Below, piece by piece: positions 1 to 8,571 of a stretch of 64,000 bases of DNA (position 1 is its first letter; every line of letters starts with the position of its first letter). The notes under the pieces are model-generated. The model was not told where the DNA came from. It worked only from the letters and a program-made list of their open reading frames with translations, and made no database searches. Position numbers and translations under genes: made by a program. Origin of the DNA: Lachnospiraceae bacterium (GTDB taxonomy: Bacteria > Bacillota > Clostridia > Lachnospirales > Lachnospiraceae); NCBI GenBank assembly GCA_910575835.1, contig CAJTGB010000010.1, positions 62,001 to 126,000 of the forward strand, in the 5' to 3' direction.

Positions 1-484
1 GGTAAACCACCACTGCAAGATAGAGGACTACCACCACCAGAGACCCCAGAGACACATACTTCGTCACCGCAACGATCCCTACAAACACAACGATAAAGAG
101 CAATACCGACCAGATGTTAGTGGTACTCGCGATCAGTCCGGCGGTCGCCGCGATCCCCTTCCCGCCTTTGAAATTCATATAAAACGGGAAATTATGTCCG
201 AGGATCGCCCCCATTCCCGCGTACAGAGACAGAAGCGGCAGCATATCCCCATGGGAGCCCTTATAGATCAGATGCACCGCAGCCACCGCAAACACACATT
301 TGAGACAGTCCCCCAGAAACGTTACGGCTCCGGCCTTCCACCCCATAGTGCGGAGTGCGTTGGTAGTTCCGGCGTTGCCGCTTCCTTGCTGGCGGATGTC
401 TATATGATGCAGCTTCCCATACAGATATCCCGTCTGCAGCAAACCAAATATATACCCGATCAATATGCTTACGACTCGTTCCAT
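1..484 (-). CDS. plsY: Glycerol-3-phosphate acyltransferase PlsY, 3' end cut by window edge
   Basis: PlsY is the membrane acyltransferase that moves an acyl group from acyl-phosphate to glycerol-3-phosphate, the first step of phospholipid synthesis in most Gram-positive bacteria. Translating the minus strand from the ATG at 484 gives 161 residues before the edge, against a usual family length near 200. Family signatures are present: GSGNAGTTN at residues 34-42, GHNFP at 96-100 and GGKGIA at 107-112, between hydrophobic membrane segments. The start lies only 2 bases after the stop of der, so the two are probably translated together. der-plsY is a familiar clostridial gene order and gpsA often follows, but that would lie outside the window. 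No frame break is seen. The assignment is secure; only the C-terminus is missing. Confidence 0.93.
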   Translation of the reverse strand, partial: MERVVSILIGYIFGLLQTGYLYGKLHHIDIRQQGSGNAGTTNALRTMGWKAGAVTFLGDCLKCVFAVAAVHLIYKGSHGDMLPLLSLYAGMGAILGHNFPFYMNFKGGKGIAATAGLIASTTNIWSVLLFIVVFVGIVAVTKYVSLGSLVVVVLYLAVVVY

Positions 485-486
485 CA

Positions 487-1815
487 CTAACGCCCCTTTT
501 CCTTTCTTTCCCGTATGAAGAACTTCAGCGAAGTCCCTCTGAATCCAAATGCATCTCGTATCCTGTTCTCCAGGTATCTCGTATAGGAGAAATGCATCAG
601 TTCCTTATCATTTACAAAGATCACGAATGTCGGAGGCTTCACCGCCACCTGCGTAATATAATAGAGCTTCAGCCGCTTACCCTTATCTGACGGCGGTTGC
701 TGCATGGCAACCGCTTCCATCATGATCTCATTGAGCACTCCGGTAGCCACCCGCATAGACTGATTCTCGATCACCATATCGATCATATCATAGAGCTTCA
801 CCAACCGCTGTCCAGTCACCGCGGATACATACATGATCTCCGCATAGGGCATGAATGACAGCACACGGCGGACCTCATTCTCATACTCCTTCATGGTCTT
901 GTCATTCTTCTCGATGGCATCCCATTTGTTGACCGCTATGATGATACCCTTCCCGCGTTCGTGAGCGATCCCGGCAATCTTCGCGTCCTGCTCGGTCACG
1001 CCCTCCACCGCGTCGATCACCATCAGGACCACGTCCGCCCGCTCCACGGCAGATACCGCACGGATAATACTGTAACGCTCCAGCTCCTCCTTGATCTTGC
1101 TCTTCCTCCGAAGCCCCGCCGTATCAATGAACACATACTCCTTGCCGTTATACTTGACTTCGGTATCGATAGCGTCTCTGGTCGTCCCGGCAATGTCCGA
1201 CACGATCACTCTCTGTTCGCCAAGCAGCTTGTTGACGATGGAGGACTTACCCACATTGGGCTTCCCGACGATCGCCACCCGGGGGCGGTCATCATCTTCC
1301 TCTTCCTTCATTCCTTCCGGGAAATACTTCACCACCTCATCCAGCATATCTCCGATCCCGAGCCTTGACGCGGACGAGACCGGCATAGGGTCTCCGATAC
1401 CCAGATTATAGAATTCATACACGTCCGGCATGAATTTCTCGAAATTATCTACCTTATTCACCACTAATACCACCGGCTTTGCCGAACGCCTCAGCATATC
1501 CGCCACCTTGGAATCCGCGTCTATAAGCCCCTGCCGCACATCCGTCAGAAATATGATCACGTCCGCCGTGTCGATGGCGATCTGCGCCTGCTCCCGCATC
1601 TGCGACAGGATGATATCCTTACTCTCCGGTTCGATCCCTCCGGTATCCACCAGGGTGAATTCCTTGTCAAGCCACGAGACGTCCGCATAGATCCGATCTC
1701 TGGTCACGCCGGGCGTATCCTTCACGATCGATATCATCTCGCCGGCCAGTGCATTAAAAAGGGTGGATTTACCCACATTGGGCCTCCCCACAATCGCTAC
1801 TACTGGTTTACTCAT
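487..1815 (-). CDS. der: Ribosome-associated double-GTPase Der (EngA)
   Basis: Der is an essential GTPase with two tandem G domains that assists assembly of the 50S ribosomal subunit. The 442-residue product has the usual length. The first P-loop reads GRPNVGKS at residues 10-17 with DTPGVT and NKVD downstream; the second P-loop GKPNVGKSS lies near residue 185, followed by DTAGLRRK and NKWD. The C-terminal KH-like domain follows, with the family-typical [14 protein letters not shown] near the end. The ATG at 1815 has a GAGGAG ribosome binding site 7-8 bases upstream. It sits between a DUF512 radical-SAM gene and plsY on the same strand, a conserved clostridial arrangement that suggests one operon. 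Nothing unusual is seen. Confidence 0.97.
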   Translation of the reverse strand: MSKPVVAIVGRPNVGKSTLFNALAGEMISIVKDTPGVTRDRIYADVSWLDKEFTLVDTGGIEPESKDIILSQMREQAQIAIDTADVIIFLTDVRQGLIDADSKVADMLRRSAKPVVLVVNKVDNFEKFMPDVYEFYNLGIGDPMPVSSASRLGIGDMLDEVVKYFPEGMKEEEDDDRPRVAIVGKPNVGKSSIVNKLLGEQRVIVSDIAGTTRDAIDTEVKYNGKEYVFIDTAGLRRKSKIKEELERYSIIRAVSAVERADVVLMVIDAVEGVTEQDAKIAGIAHERGKGIIIAVNKWDAIEKNDKTMKEYENEVRRVLSFMPYAEIMYVSAVTGQRLVKLYDMIDMVIENQSMRVATGVLNEIMMEAVAMQQPPSDKGKRLKLYYITQVAVKPPTFVIFVNDKELMHFSYTRYLENRIRDAFGFRGTSLKFFIRERKEKGR

Positions 1816-1849
1816 CTTCTATCTCCTCATCTACATTGTCCATACACCT

Positions 1850-1882
1850 GCCCCGGCAGCTTCACATACAGTCTGCCGGCAC
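1850..1882 (-). other. Intergenic hairpin between the DUF512 gene and der
   Basis: On the minus strand TGCCGGCAG pairs with CTGCCGGGGCA across a 13-base loop, giving about nine base pairs with a two-base bulge. No U-run follows, so it is not a convincing terminator. It may be a processing or stability element in the DUF512-der transcript. The role is inference. Confidence 0.35.
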
Positions 1883-1902
1883 AGACGAAAGTATCTTTAA
1901 GT

Positions 1903-3213
1903 TCATACTGTCAATACAGCTTCTATAAAATCTCGTCCGCTTGATTTTACAATATCCGCACGCACTTGTAAAGCCTCTTCCACATCTGCGAGGGTAACGT
2001 CATCCAAAAATACCTCCTCGCCGCTCCTGAACATATTGCAGGGCAGCAAAAGCTTCTCTCCGATCTGTCTCCCCCGAAGCTGCGCGATCAGATCCTTCCC
2101 GGTGATCAGACCTGACACCGTGATCAGCTCACCGAAGAAATCATTGCGGATGGGATATACATGGATCTTCGTATTCGGATACTTTGCCATGAGCCTGTCC
2201 GCCATCTTCTGAATATAAGGACCGGCAAGCAGCCCCGTCGCCGCCGACACCTCACGCACCTTGTTGTCTCCTTCGGCTTCCCGGAGCGCTTCATCGAATT
2301 CATCTTCCAGAAGGCGGAGCATCCCCACCCCGTTCTCCAGCTGGAGATACCCGTCGTACCGCTCCTCCTTTGGGAAATCCTCGCCTGCAAGGATATACCA
2401 TTCGTCACCCGCATGGATAAAATGGGTCCCATGTTCCTCATAGAGCCTGTCCTGCCACCTGTGGATCACGGAGAGCACCTCTCTTGCATCCTCCTGCCGG
2501 AATGGTTCAAGCGGATACAGCCCTTCCCTGTGCTTCGTAAGTCCCACCGGAACCACGGACACACTCTGCAGATAGGGCAGATACCCCGCCATATCCCTGA
2601 TACTGCGCTCTAACTCTTCTCCGTCATTGATCCCTCTGCACAGCACGATCTGGCCGTTCATATGGATCTCCCCGGCAAAGAGCCTGTCGACCTTCAAGAG
2701 CGCCTCCCCGGCAAACCGGTTATTCAGCATCCGGCATCTCAGTTCCGGGTTCGTCGTATGAAACGATATGTTGATCGGCTCTAAACGGTAACGTATGATC
2801 CGGTCGATATCATGGTCGCTCATATTGGTCAGCGTCACATAATTCCCCTGAAGGAAAGACAGTCTGGAATCATCATCCTTAAAATACAGCGTCCTGCGCA
2901 TCCCCTCCGGCATCTGATCGATAAAACAGAACATACACCGGTTCCTGCAGGACCGGTACTCGTCCATCAACCCCTGTTCAAACTCAATTCCAAGATCATC
3001 CCCGCAGTCCTTCTCGATCAACAGCTCCCACTCCTCACCGTCCGGCTTCTCGATCAGAACCGACAGTTCCTCGTCATTTACCCAGTAATGATAGTCAAAT
3101 ACATCTTCGATCTCACAATCGTTAATTGCAATCAGCTTATCTCCTGCCTCGATCCCCAATTCTTCGGCAATGCTTCCCGGAAGCACTCCCTTGATCACAT
3201 GTTCGCGTCCCAT
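1903..3213 (-). CDS. DUF512 family radical-SAM-like protein with N-terminal PDZ domain
   Basis: The 436-residue product starts with a PDZ-like domain (about residues 1-60, with GSIAEELGI and AGDKLIAIND). A cysteine cluster C-x3-C-x2-C follows (C89, C93, C96, in CRNRCMFCFIDQ), the layout of a radical-SAM 4Fe-4S site. The C-terminal half matches DUF512 in character. Such proteins are widespread in Clostridia and almost always lie beside der, as here, but their reaction is not established. The start at 3213 has GGGGTGAAAT just upstream. A promoter (3273-3300) lies 60 bases upstream, making this the likely first gene of a DUF512-der-plsY operon. The family assignment is firm; the biochemical function is unknown. 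Confidence 0.85.
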   Translation of the reverse strand: MGREHVIKGVLPGSIAEELGIEAGDKLIAINDCEIEDVFDYHYWVNDEELSVLIEKPDGEEWELLIEKDCGDDLGIEFEQGLMDEYRSCRNRCMFCFIDQMPEGMRRTLYFKDDDSRLSFLQGNYVTLTNMSDHDIDRIIRYRLEPINISFHTTNPELRCRMLNNRFAGEALLKVDRLFAGEIHMNGQIVLCRGINDGEELERSIRDMAGYLPYLQSVSVVPVGLTKHREGLYPLEPFRQEDAREVLSVIHRWQDRLYEEHGTHFIHAGDEWYILAGEDFPKEERYDGYLQLENGVGMLRLLEDEFDEALREAEGDNKVREVSAATGLLAGPYIQKMADRLMAKYPNTKIHVYPIRNDFFGELITVSGLITGKDLIAQLRGRQIGEKLLLPCNMFRSGEEVFLDDVTLADVEEALQVRADIVKSSGRDFIEAVLTV

Positions 3214-3272
3214 ATTTCACCCCATGCGGATGCCTGTCTGCTCCGCTTTCTATATCTTTCACTTATTACAAC

Positions 3273-3300
3273 AGTATAACACATTTTCGCATTATCGCAA
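3273..3300 (-). promoter_or_regulatory. Likely promoter of the DUF512-der-plsY operon
   Basis: On the minus strand TTGCGA (3295-3300) and TATACT (3273-3278) are separated by 16 bases, 60 bases ahead of the DUF512 start. It is divergent from the prs promoter. Confidence 0.5.
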
Positions 3301-3307
3301 TCTGTAG

Positions 3308-3337
3308 TTGACCTCACCCGGTCAAAAGTGCTATAAA
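3308..3337 (+). promoter_or_regulatory. Likely promoter of prs
   Basis: TTGACC (3308-3313) and TATAAA (3332-3337) are 18 bases apart, about 66 bases before the prs start codon. A short inverted repeat (TTGACC...GGTCAA) overlaps the -35 region and could be an operator; that is inference. Confidence 0.55.
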
Positions 3338-3403
3338 TATCTTAGGAACCGTATAAATGATTCGTTGCTTTACGAGGATAACCCCCAAATATAGGAGTAT
3401 TAT

Positions 3404-4588
3404 ATGCAGAATATCAAATTAATGGAAAAAACACTGCCGGCGGCGCCTCTGAAAATCGCCGCCTTAGAATCCTGCCGGCAATTCGGCCGGACAGTGGACA
3501 ACTATATCGTAGGCTTCCGTCAGGATACCCTGAAGGAAACTCAGGATTCACCGCTCTACCAGAGCTACCGCCAGGATACCTATCTGGTCGATTGCAACTG
3601 TCCCCGCTTCGGCACCGGTGAAGCCAAAGGATTGATCGCCGAGTCCATCCGAGGCAAGGATCTGTATCTTATGGTAGACGTATGCAATTACAGTCTGTCC
3701 TATACCGTCAACGGACATCCGAACCATATGTCCCCGGACGACCATTACCAAGATCTGAAGCGCATCATATCCGCCGCCAACGGCAAGGCTCACCGCCTGA
3801 ACGTGATCATGCCTTTCCTGTACGAAAGCCGTCAGCACAAGCGCACTAAGAGAGAATCCTTAGACTGCGCCCTAGCGCTTCAGGAATTGACCGATATGGG
3901 AGTAGATAACATCATCACCTTTGACGCCCACGATCCCAGAGTACAGAACTCCATTCCGCTCCACGGCTTCGACAGCTTCAATCCGCCGTATCAGTTCATC
4001 AAGGCATTGCTCCGCGCAGAACCGGACCTGATCGTCGACAAAGAGCATCTGATGATCATAAGCCCTGATGAGGGCGCCATGCACCGCGCAATATATTTCT
4101 CCAACGTGACCGGCGTCAATATGGGAATGTTCTACAAGCGCCGTGATTATTCCACCGTGGTAAACGGCAAGAATCCTATCGTCGAACACGAATTCCTTGG
4201 TGATGATATCCGCGGCAAGGATGTGATCATCGTGGACGATATGATCTCCTCCGGGGAAAGCATGCTGGACGTAGCAAAACAGATCAAAGAACGCGGAGCC
4301 AGCCGGGTATTCGTCTGCACGACCTTCGGCCTGTTCACCGAAGGCTTCGAGATCTTCGACGACTGCTATAACAAGGGCCACATCGACCGTGTGATCACCA
4401 CGAACCTTACTTATCTGCCGCCTAATGCCTATGAAAAGCCCTATTTTGTAGTCGCAGACATGTGCAAATTCATGGCTCTGATCATTGATTCCATGAATCA
4501 CGATATCTCCATCGGCAAGGTCCTGAATCCTACGGATAAGATCCATGCCCTTCTTAACGAACATAACCGCAGACTGCAGAAGGTCTGA
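3404..4588 (+). CDS. prs: Ribose-phosphate pyrophosphokinase (PRPP synthetase), long clostridial form
   Basis: Prs makes 5-phosphoribosyl-1-pyrophosphate from ribose-5-phosphate and ATP, the precursor for purine, pyrimidine, NAD, histidine and tryptophan synthesis. The product has 394 residues, about 80 more than the common 315-residue form; the longer version is frequent in Lachnospiraceae. The PRPP-binding loop DVIIVDDMISSGES lies near residues 273-286, and the central FDAHDPRVQNSI segment matches the family metal-binding region. The ATG is preceded by AGGAG 7 bases upstream. The gene stands alone between divergent and convergent neighbours, with its own promoter (3308-3337) and a bidirectional terminator (4600-4648). 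Confidence 0.93.
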   Translation: MQNIKLMEKTLPAAPLKIAALESCRQFGRTVDNYIVGFRQDTLKETQDSPLYQSYRQDTYLVDCNCPRFGTGEAKGLIAESIRGKDLYLMVDVCNYSLSYTVNGHPNHMSPDDHYQDLKRIISAANGKAHRLNVIMPFLYESRQHKRTKRESLDCALALQELTDMGVDNIITFDAHDPRVQNSIPLHGFDSFNPPYQFIKALLRAEPDLIVDKEHLMIISPDEGAMHRAIYFSNVTGVNMGMFYKRRDYSTVVNGKNPIVEHEFLGDDIRGKDVIIVDDMISSGESMLDVAKQIKERGASRVFVCTTFGLFTEGFEIFDDCYNKGHIDRVITTNLTYLPPNAYEKPYFVVADMCKFMALIIDSMNHDISIGKVLNPTDKIHALLNEHNRRLQKV

Positions 4589-4599
4589 TAACTGCAAAA

Positions 4600-4648
4600 G
4601 GGCTGCCGGGAATCTCAGTAATAACTCTGATCTCCCGGCAGCCCTATT
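4600..4648. terminator. Bidirectional rho-independent terminator
   Basis: A perfect 12-bp stem, GGGCTGCCGGGA (4600-4611) with TCCCGGCAGCCC (4633-4644), is followed by TATTT on the plus strand and by TTTTGC on the minus strand. It sits between the convergent prs and polysaccharide deacetylase genes and can serve both. Confidence 0.85.
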
Positions 4649-4695
4649 TGCTGACTGTTATATATTCTTTCACTGACGGATCCGCCGGCATATCA

Positions 4696-6147
4696 TCAGA
4701 AATCTGTATACCTCTCACCGTTCTCCATCTTGATACCCTTCGCTGCCGCCATCTCCGACACCGTCACCAACTGATACCCCTGCGCGATCAGCTTGGGAAT
4801 AAGCTCGATCGCCGCATCCACAGTCTCCGAGTGGATATCATGCATCAATATGATGTCGCCGTCCTTTGCCTTCGTAAGTACCTCGTTGACGGTCATCTGC
4901 GCATTCCTGGTCTTCCAGTCCAGCGTATCTATATTCCATAAGATCAGAGGCTTCCTGATCGTTGCCTTCACCGTATCGTTGATCGCTCCGTAAGGCGGAC
5001 GCAATACTGTCGCCCCCTGTCCGATGATATCATGAATATTCTGATCCGTACGGTCGACCTGATCCTTAATGCCCGCCGCATCCATCTTCGTCAGATCCGG
5101 GTGGTCGTAAGAATGGCTTCCGATCTCACAGCCCACCTCTTTCATGCGTTTTACCTCTTCCTTATAAGCATTGACGTTCTTGCCCTGCATAAAGAAGGTC
5201 GCGTGCGCGCCGTATTTGCTAAGGCCTTCCAGAAGCTCTCCGGTCCTCTGTCCCGGACCGTCGTCAAACGTCAGCGCAAGCATCGGCTTATTGGGGTCTA
5301 CTCCGCTCTCTTCCATAGACGTCAGAACGCCGTCCTTTCCAAAATTACACTTCGTCATTCCAAGGAAGGTCTCTCCGGTCATCATCTTGCCGTCCTGGCT
5401 GAAATAATACGTCTTCCCCTCGATATCCTTCCATCCGGTCACCATGCGGCCGTCTGCTTCCAGATAATATCTGGAATCCTCCTGATCCAGCCACCCGGTC
5501 TTAAGAACTCCTTCGGAATCCAGGAAATAATCGGCTCCCCCCGCATTCTGCCAGCCGGTAGCCATCTTCTCATCCTCACCGAAATAGTAGGTCTTTCCCT
5601 TCGATACCACAAATTCATTCTTAACATATGTGCCGTCGTAACGCCTGAACCGGTCGCCGTCCCACTCGCCTAACGGATTTTTAACCTGAAATGCAGCGTC
5701 AAGCGTATCTATGCTGAGCAGGCCGAACCACTCCTTCTTAAGAGACTTCTTAATGCGGTCATTAAGCTCCAGGTGCATGGAATACTCTCCCTCCACGCCT
5801 GTATCCGCATCACAGGCAACCGTATACCCGTTGCCCTTCTTGAACTCCCCTTCCAGATCCTTCACCGTATAGCCGGTCTTCTCGTTCAGGATGATCTCCG
5901 TATTGCCGACTACCTCTACCTCAGTCTCAAACTCCGGGACTTCCTCTCCCTGCACGATCGCAACATCCTTAAGCTTCAGATAGACCGACGCCTCCTGCCT
6001 GGATGCCGACGCGGTAGTCATAAAAAACAGCGGAATCCCCGCAATCAGAAAAAGAGCAAGAATACGAAGCCCCATCCTTACTCTCATTACTTTTCTGATT
6101 CTCTTTTCTTTTAATAATTCCCTTTCCTTAATTCTCTGACTTGTCAT
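4696..6147 (-). CDS. Polysaccharide deacetylase (CE4/NodB) with cell-wall-binding repeats
   Basis: Likely a surface enzyme that removes N-acetyl groups from peptidoglycan or another cell-wall glycan. From the ATG at 6147 it has 483 residues. A basic N-terminus is followed by a membrane segment (about 26-45), an extracellular beta-rich linker, three or four choline/glucan-binding-type repeats (about 185-275, each with TGW...YYF or YFL and DG), and a C-terminal NodB domain. That domain shows TFDDGP (about 293-298), GSHSYDHP, RPPYGA and LMHDIH, the metal and catalytic motifs of family CE4. An upstream in-frame TTG at 6174 is possible, but the ATG has an AGGGGAG site 8 bases away and is preferred. 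A promoter lies at 6206-6234. Substrate choice (peptidoglycan or other) is inference. Confidence 0.9.
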   Translation of the reverse strand: MTSQRIKERELLKEKRIRKVMRVRMGLRILALFLIAGIPLFFMTTASASRQEASVYLKLKDVAIVQGEEVPEFETEVEVVGNTEIILNEKTGYTVKDLEGEFKKGNGYTVACDADTGVEGEYSMHLELNDRIKKSLKKEWFGLLSIDTLDAAFQVKNPLGEWDGDRFRRYDGTYVKNEFVVSKGKTYYFGEDEKMATGWQNAGGADYFLDSEGVLKTGWLDQEDSRYYLEADGRMVTGWKDIEGKTYYFSQDGKMMTGETFLGMTKCNFGKDGVLTSMEESGVDPNKPMLALTFDDGPGQRTGELLEGLSKYGAHATFFMQGKNVNAYKEEVKRMKEVGCEIGSHSYDHPDLTKMDAAGIKDQVDRTDQNIHDIIGQGATVLRPPYGAINDTVKATIRKPLILWNIDTLDWKTRNAQMTVNEVLTKAKDGDIILMHDIHSETVDAAIELIPKLIAQGYQLVTVSEMAAAKGIKMENGERYTDF

Positions 6148-6205
6148 CTGTATATCTCCCCTACGGTCCCACAAACCATTTTAAAAAACTAAATGTGCTA
6201 TATTG

Positions 6206-6234
6206 AGTATACAGGAATTCAAGATATATTACAA
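6206..6234 (-). promoter_or_regulatory. Likely promoter of the polysaccharide deacetylase
   Basis: On the minus strand TTGTAA (6229-6234) and TATACT (6206-6211) are exactly 17 bases apart, about 60 bases before the start codon. Confidence 0.6.
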
Positions 6235-6272
6235 TGCATCTTATGTTAATATTTTTTAATTATTCTTAAAAA

Positions 6273-7436
6273 TCACTTAATAATTCGGATACGCAGTACC
6301 TCCCTGACTCCGCTGAGTTCCTCTGCCACATGGTCGGAGACCGGGCTGTCAACGTCGATCATCGTATACGCATACTTTCCCTTGCTCTTATTAGTCAGAT
6401 CGGCAATGTTCATATTGTCGTTTGCCAGAATCTTCGTAAACTGACCGATCATATTCGGGACATTGCGGTGAAGAAGAAGGATCCTGGTATTATCCCCTTT
6501 CATTCCCATATCGCAGTCCGGGTAGTTGACGGAATTCTTGATGTTGCCGTTCTCCAGGTAATTCCGCAGTTCCTTTACCGCCATCCTGGCACAGTTATCC
6601 TCAGACTCCTCTGTAGACGCCCCCAGATGCGGGATAACGATCGCCCCCTTGACCCCGGCGGTAACCGGCGTAGGGAAGTCCGATACATAATGCTTTACAT
6701 GGCCGGATACCAGCGCATCCACCATCGCCTCTTCGTCCACAAGGATATCCCTGGCAAAATTCAATACGACAACGCCCTTCTTCATCAGACTGACGGCGTC
6801 CTTATCGATCATTCCCTTCGTGCTCTCCACAGCAGGCACATGAATCGTGATATAATCACAGTCTTCGTACAGCTCATATACCGTCTTCGCATGATGGATA
6901 CTCCGTGACAGCCTCCACGCGGAATCTATCGACACATACGGGTCGTATCCATACACATCCATCCCAAGATTGGTCGCCGCGTTAGCCACCAGCACACCGA
7001 TCGCACCAAGGCCGATCACCCCGAGCTTCTTGCCCTCCAGCTCGCATCCGGCAAACGCCTTCTTCGCTTTCTCGGCATCCTTCGCAATATTGCCGTCCTC
7101 TTCGTTCTCCTGCACCCAGTTGATACCGCCGATGATATCCCTGGAGGCAAGGAGCATTCCGGCAATAACCAGCTCCTTCACACCGTTGGCGTTGGCGCCC
7201 GGCGTATTGAATACCACGATCCCCTCCTCCGCGCACCGATCCAGCGGGATGTTGTTCACTCCCGCTCCGGCGCGCGCGATCGCTTTAAGCTCGGGCGGAA
7301 ATTTCATCTCATGCATGGCCGCGCTCCTTACAAGCACGGCATCTGCCTTCTCCGGTGTACTTACCGGGACATACTCTTCTGTAAATTTTTCCAGTCCTAC
7401 GTCAGAGACCGGATTCAGGCAATGATATTTATACAT
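6273..7436 (-). CDS. serA: D-3-phosphoglycerate dehydrogenase with ACT domain
   Basis: SerA oxidises 3-phosphoglycerate to 3-phosphohydroxypyruvate, the first committed step of serine synthesis. The 387-residue product has a Rossmann NAD motif, GLGAIG (about residues 142-147), then the catalytic-domain segment HLGAST, and a C-terminal ACT domain (about 317-387) beginning ILLLHRNVPNMIG. The ACT domain suggests amino-acid feedback, as in other SerA types; the ligand is not shown. The start lies 2 bases after the serC stop, so the two are translationally coupled and make a serC-serA pair. No serB phosphatase is in the window. Confidence 0.93.
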   Translation of the reverse strand: MYKYHCLNPVSDVGLEKFTEEYVPVSTPEKADAVLVRSAAMHEMKFPPELKAIARAGAGVNNIPLDRCAEEGIVVFNTPGANANGVKELVIAGMLLASRDIIGGINWVQENEEDGNIAKDAEKAKKAFAGCELEGKKLGVIGLGAIGVLVANAATNLGMDVYGYDPYVSIDSAWRLSRSIHHAKTVYELYEDCDYITIHVPAVESTKGMIDKDAVSLMKKGVVVLNFARDILVDEEAMVDALVSGHVKHYVSDFPTPVTAGVKGAIVIPHLGASTEESEDNCARMAVKELRNYLENGNIKNSVNYPDCDMGMKGDNTRILLLHRNVPNMIGQFTKILANDNMNIADLTNKSKGKYAYTMIDVDSPVSDHVAEELSGVREVLRIRIIK

Positions 7437-7438
7437 AA

Positions 7439-8521
7439 TTACAGATTCTCCTCTTCAAACTTCTTCATAAAGGCCACCAGAGCCTCCACGCCTTCCACAG
7501 GCATCGCGTTATAGATACTTGCGCGCATTCCGCCTACTGTACGGTGTCCCTTCAGATTCTCAAGCCCCGCTTCCTTTGCTTCTTTTACGAATCTGGCATC
7601 CAATTCCTCATCTCCTGTTACGAAGGGCACGTTCATCAGTGAACGGTCCTTAACCTCTACCGTCCCCTTGAACATCCTGCTCTGATCCAGGAAATCATAC
7701 AGAAGCTTAGCCTTCTTCTCGTTCTTCTCCTTCATGGCCTGAAGTCCTCCCTGCTTCTTCAGCCACTTAAACACCTTGCCGCAGATATAGATACCGTATG
7801 CCGGCGGCGTATTATAGAGAGAGCCCGCATCCGCATGGGTCTTGTATTTCAGCATGGTCGGGGTCCCCGGAAGTACGTCTTCCGTGATCAGGTCCTTGCG
7901 GATGATCACGATCACCGTACCCGCCGGCCCGATGTTCTTCTGCACGCCGCCGTATATCACACCGTACCTTGCAACGTCGACCGGCTCCGACAGAAAACAT
8001 GAGGAGACGTCAGCCACCAGTATCTTGCCCTTGGTATCCGGCAGCTCCCTGAATTTCGTCCCGTAGATGGTATTATTCTCGCAGATATATACATAATCCG
8101 CATCCTCTGAGACAGGAAGATCACTGCAGTCAGGAATGTAGGAGAATGTTTTGTCCTCAGAGGAAGCCACGATATTGACCTTTCCGTACTTCTTAGCCTC
8201 TTCGCTAGCCTTCTTCGCCCACTGTCCGGTCACAATATAGTCCGCCGTCCTGTTCTTCATCAGGTTCATCGGAATCATGGCAAACTGCTGCGACGCCCCG
8301 CCCTGTAAGAACAACACTTCATAATCGTCCGGAATTCCCATCAGATCACGCAGATCCGCCTCCGCCTCCTCGATGATCCCCTTGTATGCCTTCGAGCGGT
8401 GACTCATTTCCATCACGGACATCCCGGTCCCCTGATAGTCCAACATCTCTTCTGCTGCTTCTCTTAGCACTTCCTTTGGCAACACCGCCGGTCCTGCTGA
8501 AAAATTGTACACTCTGCTCAT
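7439..8521 (-). CDS. serC: Phosphoserine aminotransferase
   Basis: SerC is a class V PLP aminotransferase converting 3-phosphohydroxypyruvate and glutamate to phosphoserine. The 360-residue length is typical. It begins with VYNFSAGPAVLP, the family signature, and the PLP lysine lies in YGGVQKNIGPAG. The conserved tail GGMRASIYNAMP is present. A GGAGGAG site sits 6 bases before the ATG. It is followed immediately by serA and preceded by ilvB after 50 bases, so serine genes may be read from the branched-chain operon as well as from their own promoter, which I could not identify. Confidence 0.95.
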   Translation of the reverse strand: MSRVYNFSAGPAVLPKEVLREAAEEMLDYQGTGMSVMEMSHRSKAYKGIIEEAEADLRDLMGIPDDYEVLFLQGGASQQFAMIPMNLMKNRTADYIVTGQWAKKASEEAKKYGKVNIVASSEDKTFSYIPDCSDLPVSEDADYVYICENNTIYGTKFRELPDTKGKILVADVSSCFLSEPVDVARYGVIYGGVQKNIGPAGTVIVIIRKDLITEDVLPGTPTMLKYKTHADAGSLYNTPPAYGIYICGKVFKWLKKQGGLQAMKEKNEKKAKLLYDFLDQSRMFKGTVEVKDRSLMNVPFVTGDEELDARFVKEAKEAGLENLKGHRTVGGMRASIYNAMPVEGVEALVAFMKKFEEENL

Positions 8522-8571
8522 AATTACTCCTCCATTTTCTAACTCTGCCTTACACTTCTGCTATGCGGATC

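Noticed and set aside
1850-1882. Terminator between the DUF512 gene and der
   Set aside because: The hairpin lacks a U-run and these genes appear to be cotranscribed in Clostridia.
3872-4597. Open frame antisense to prs
   Set aside because: It follows from prs codon use on the other strand; its product has no recognisable domain, and the prs reading is unambiguous.
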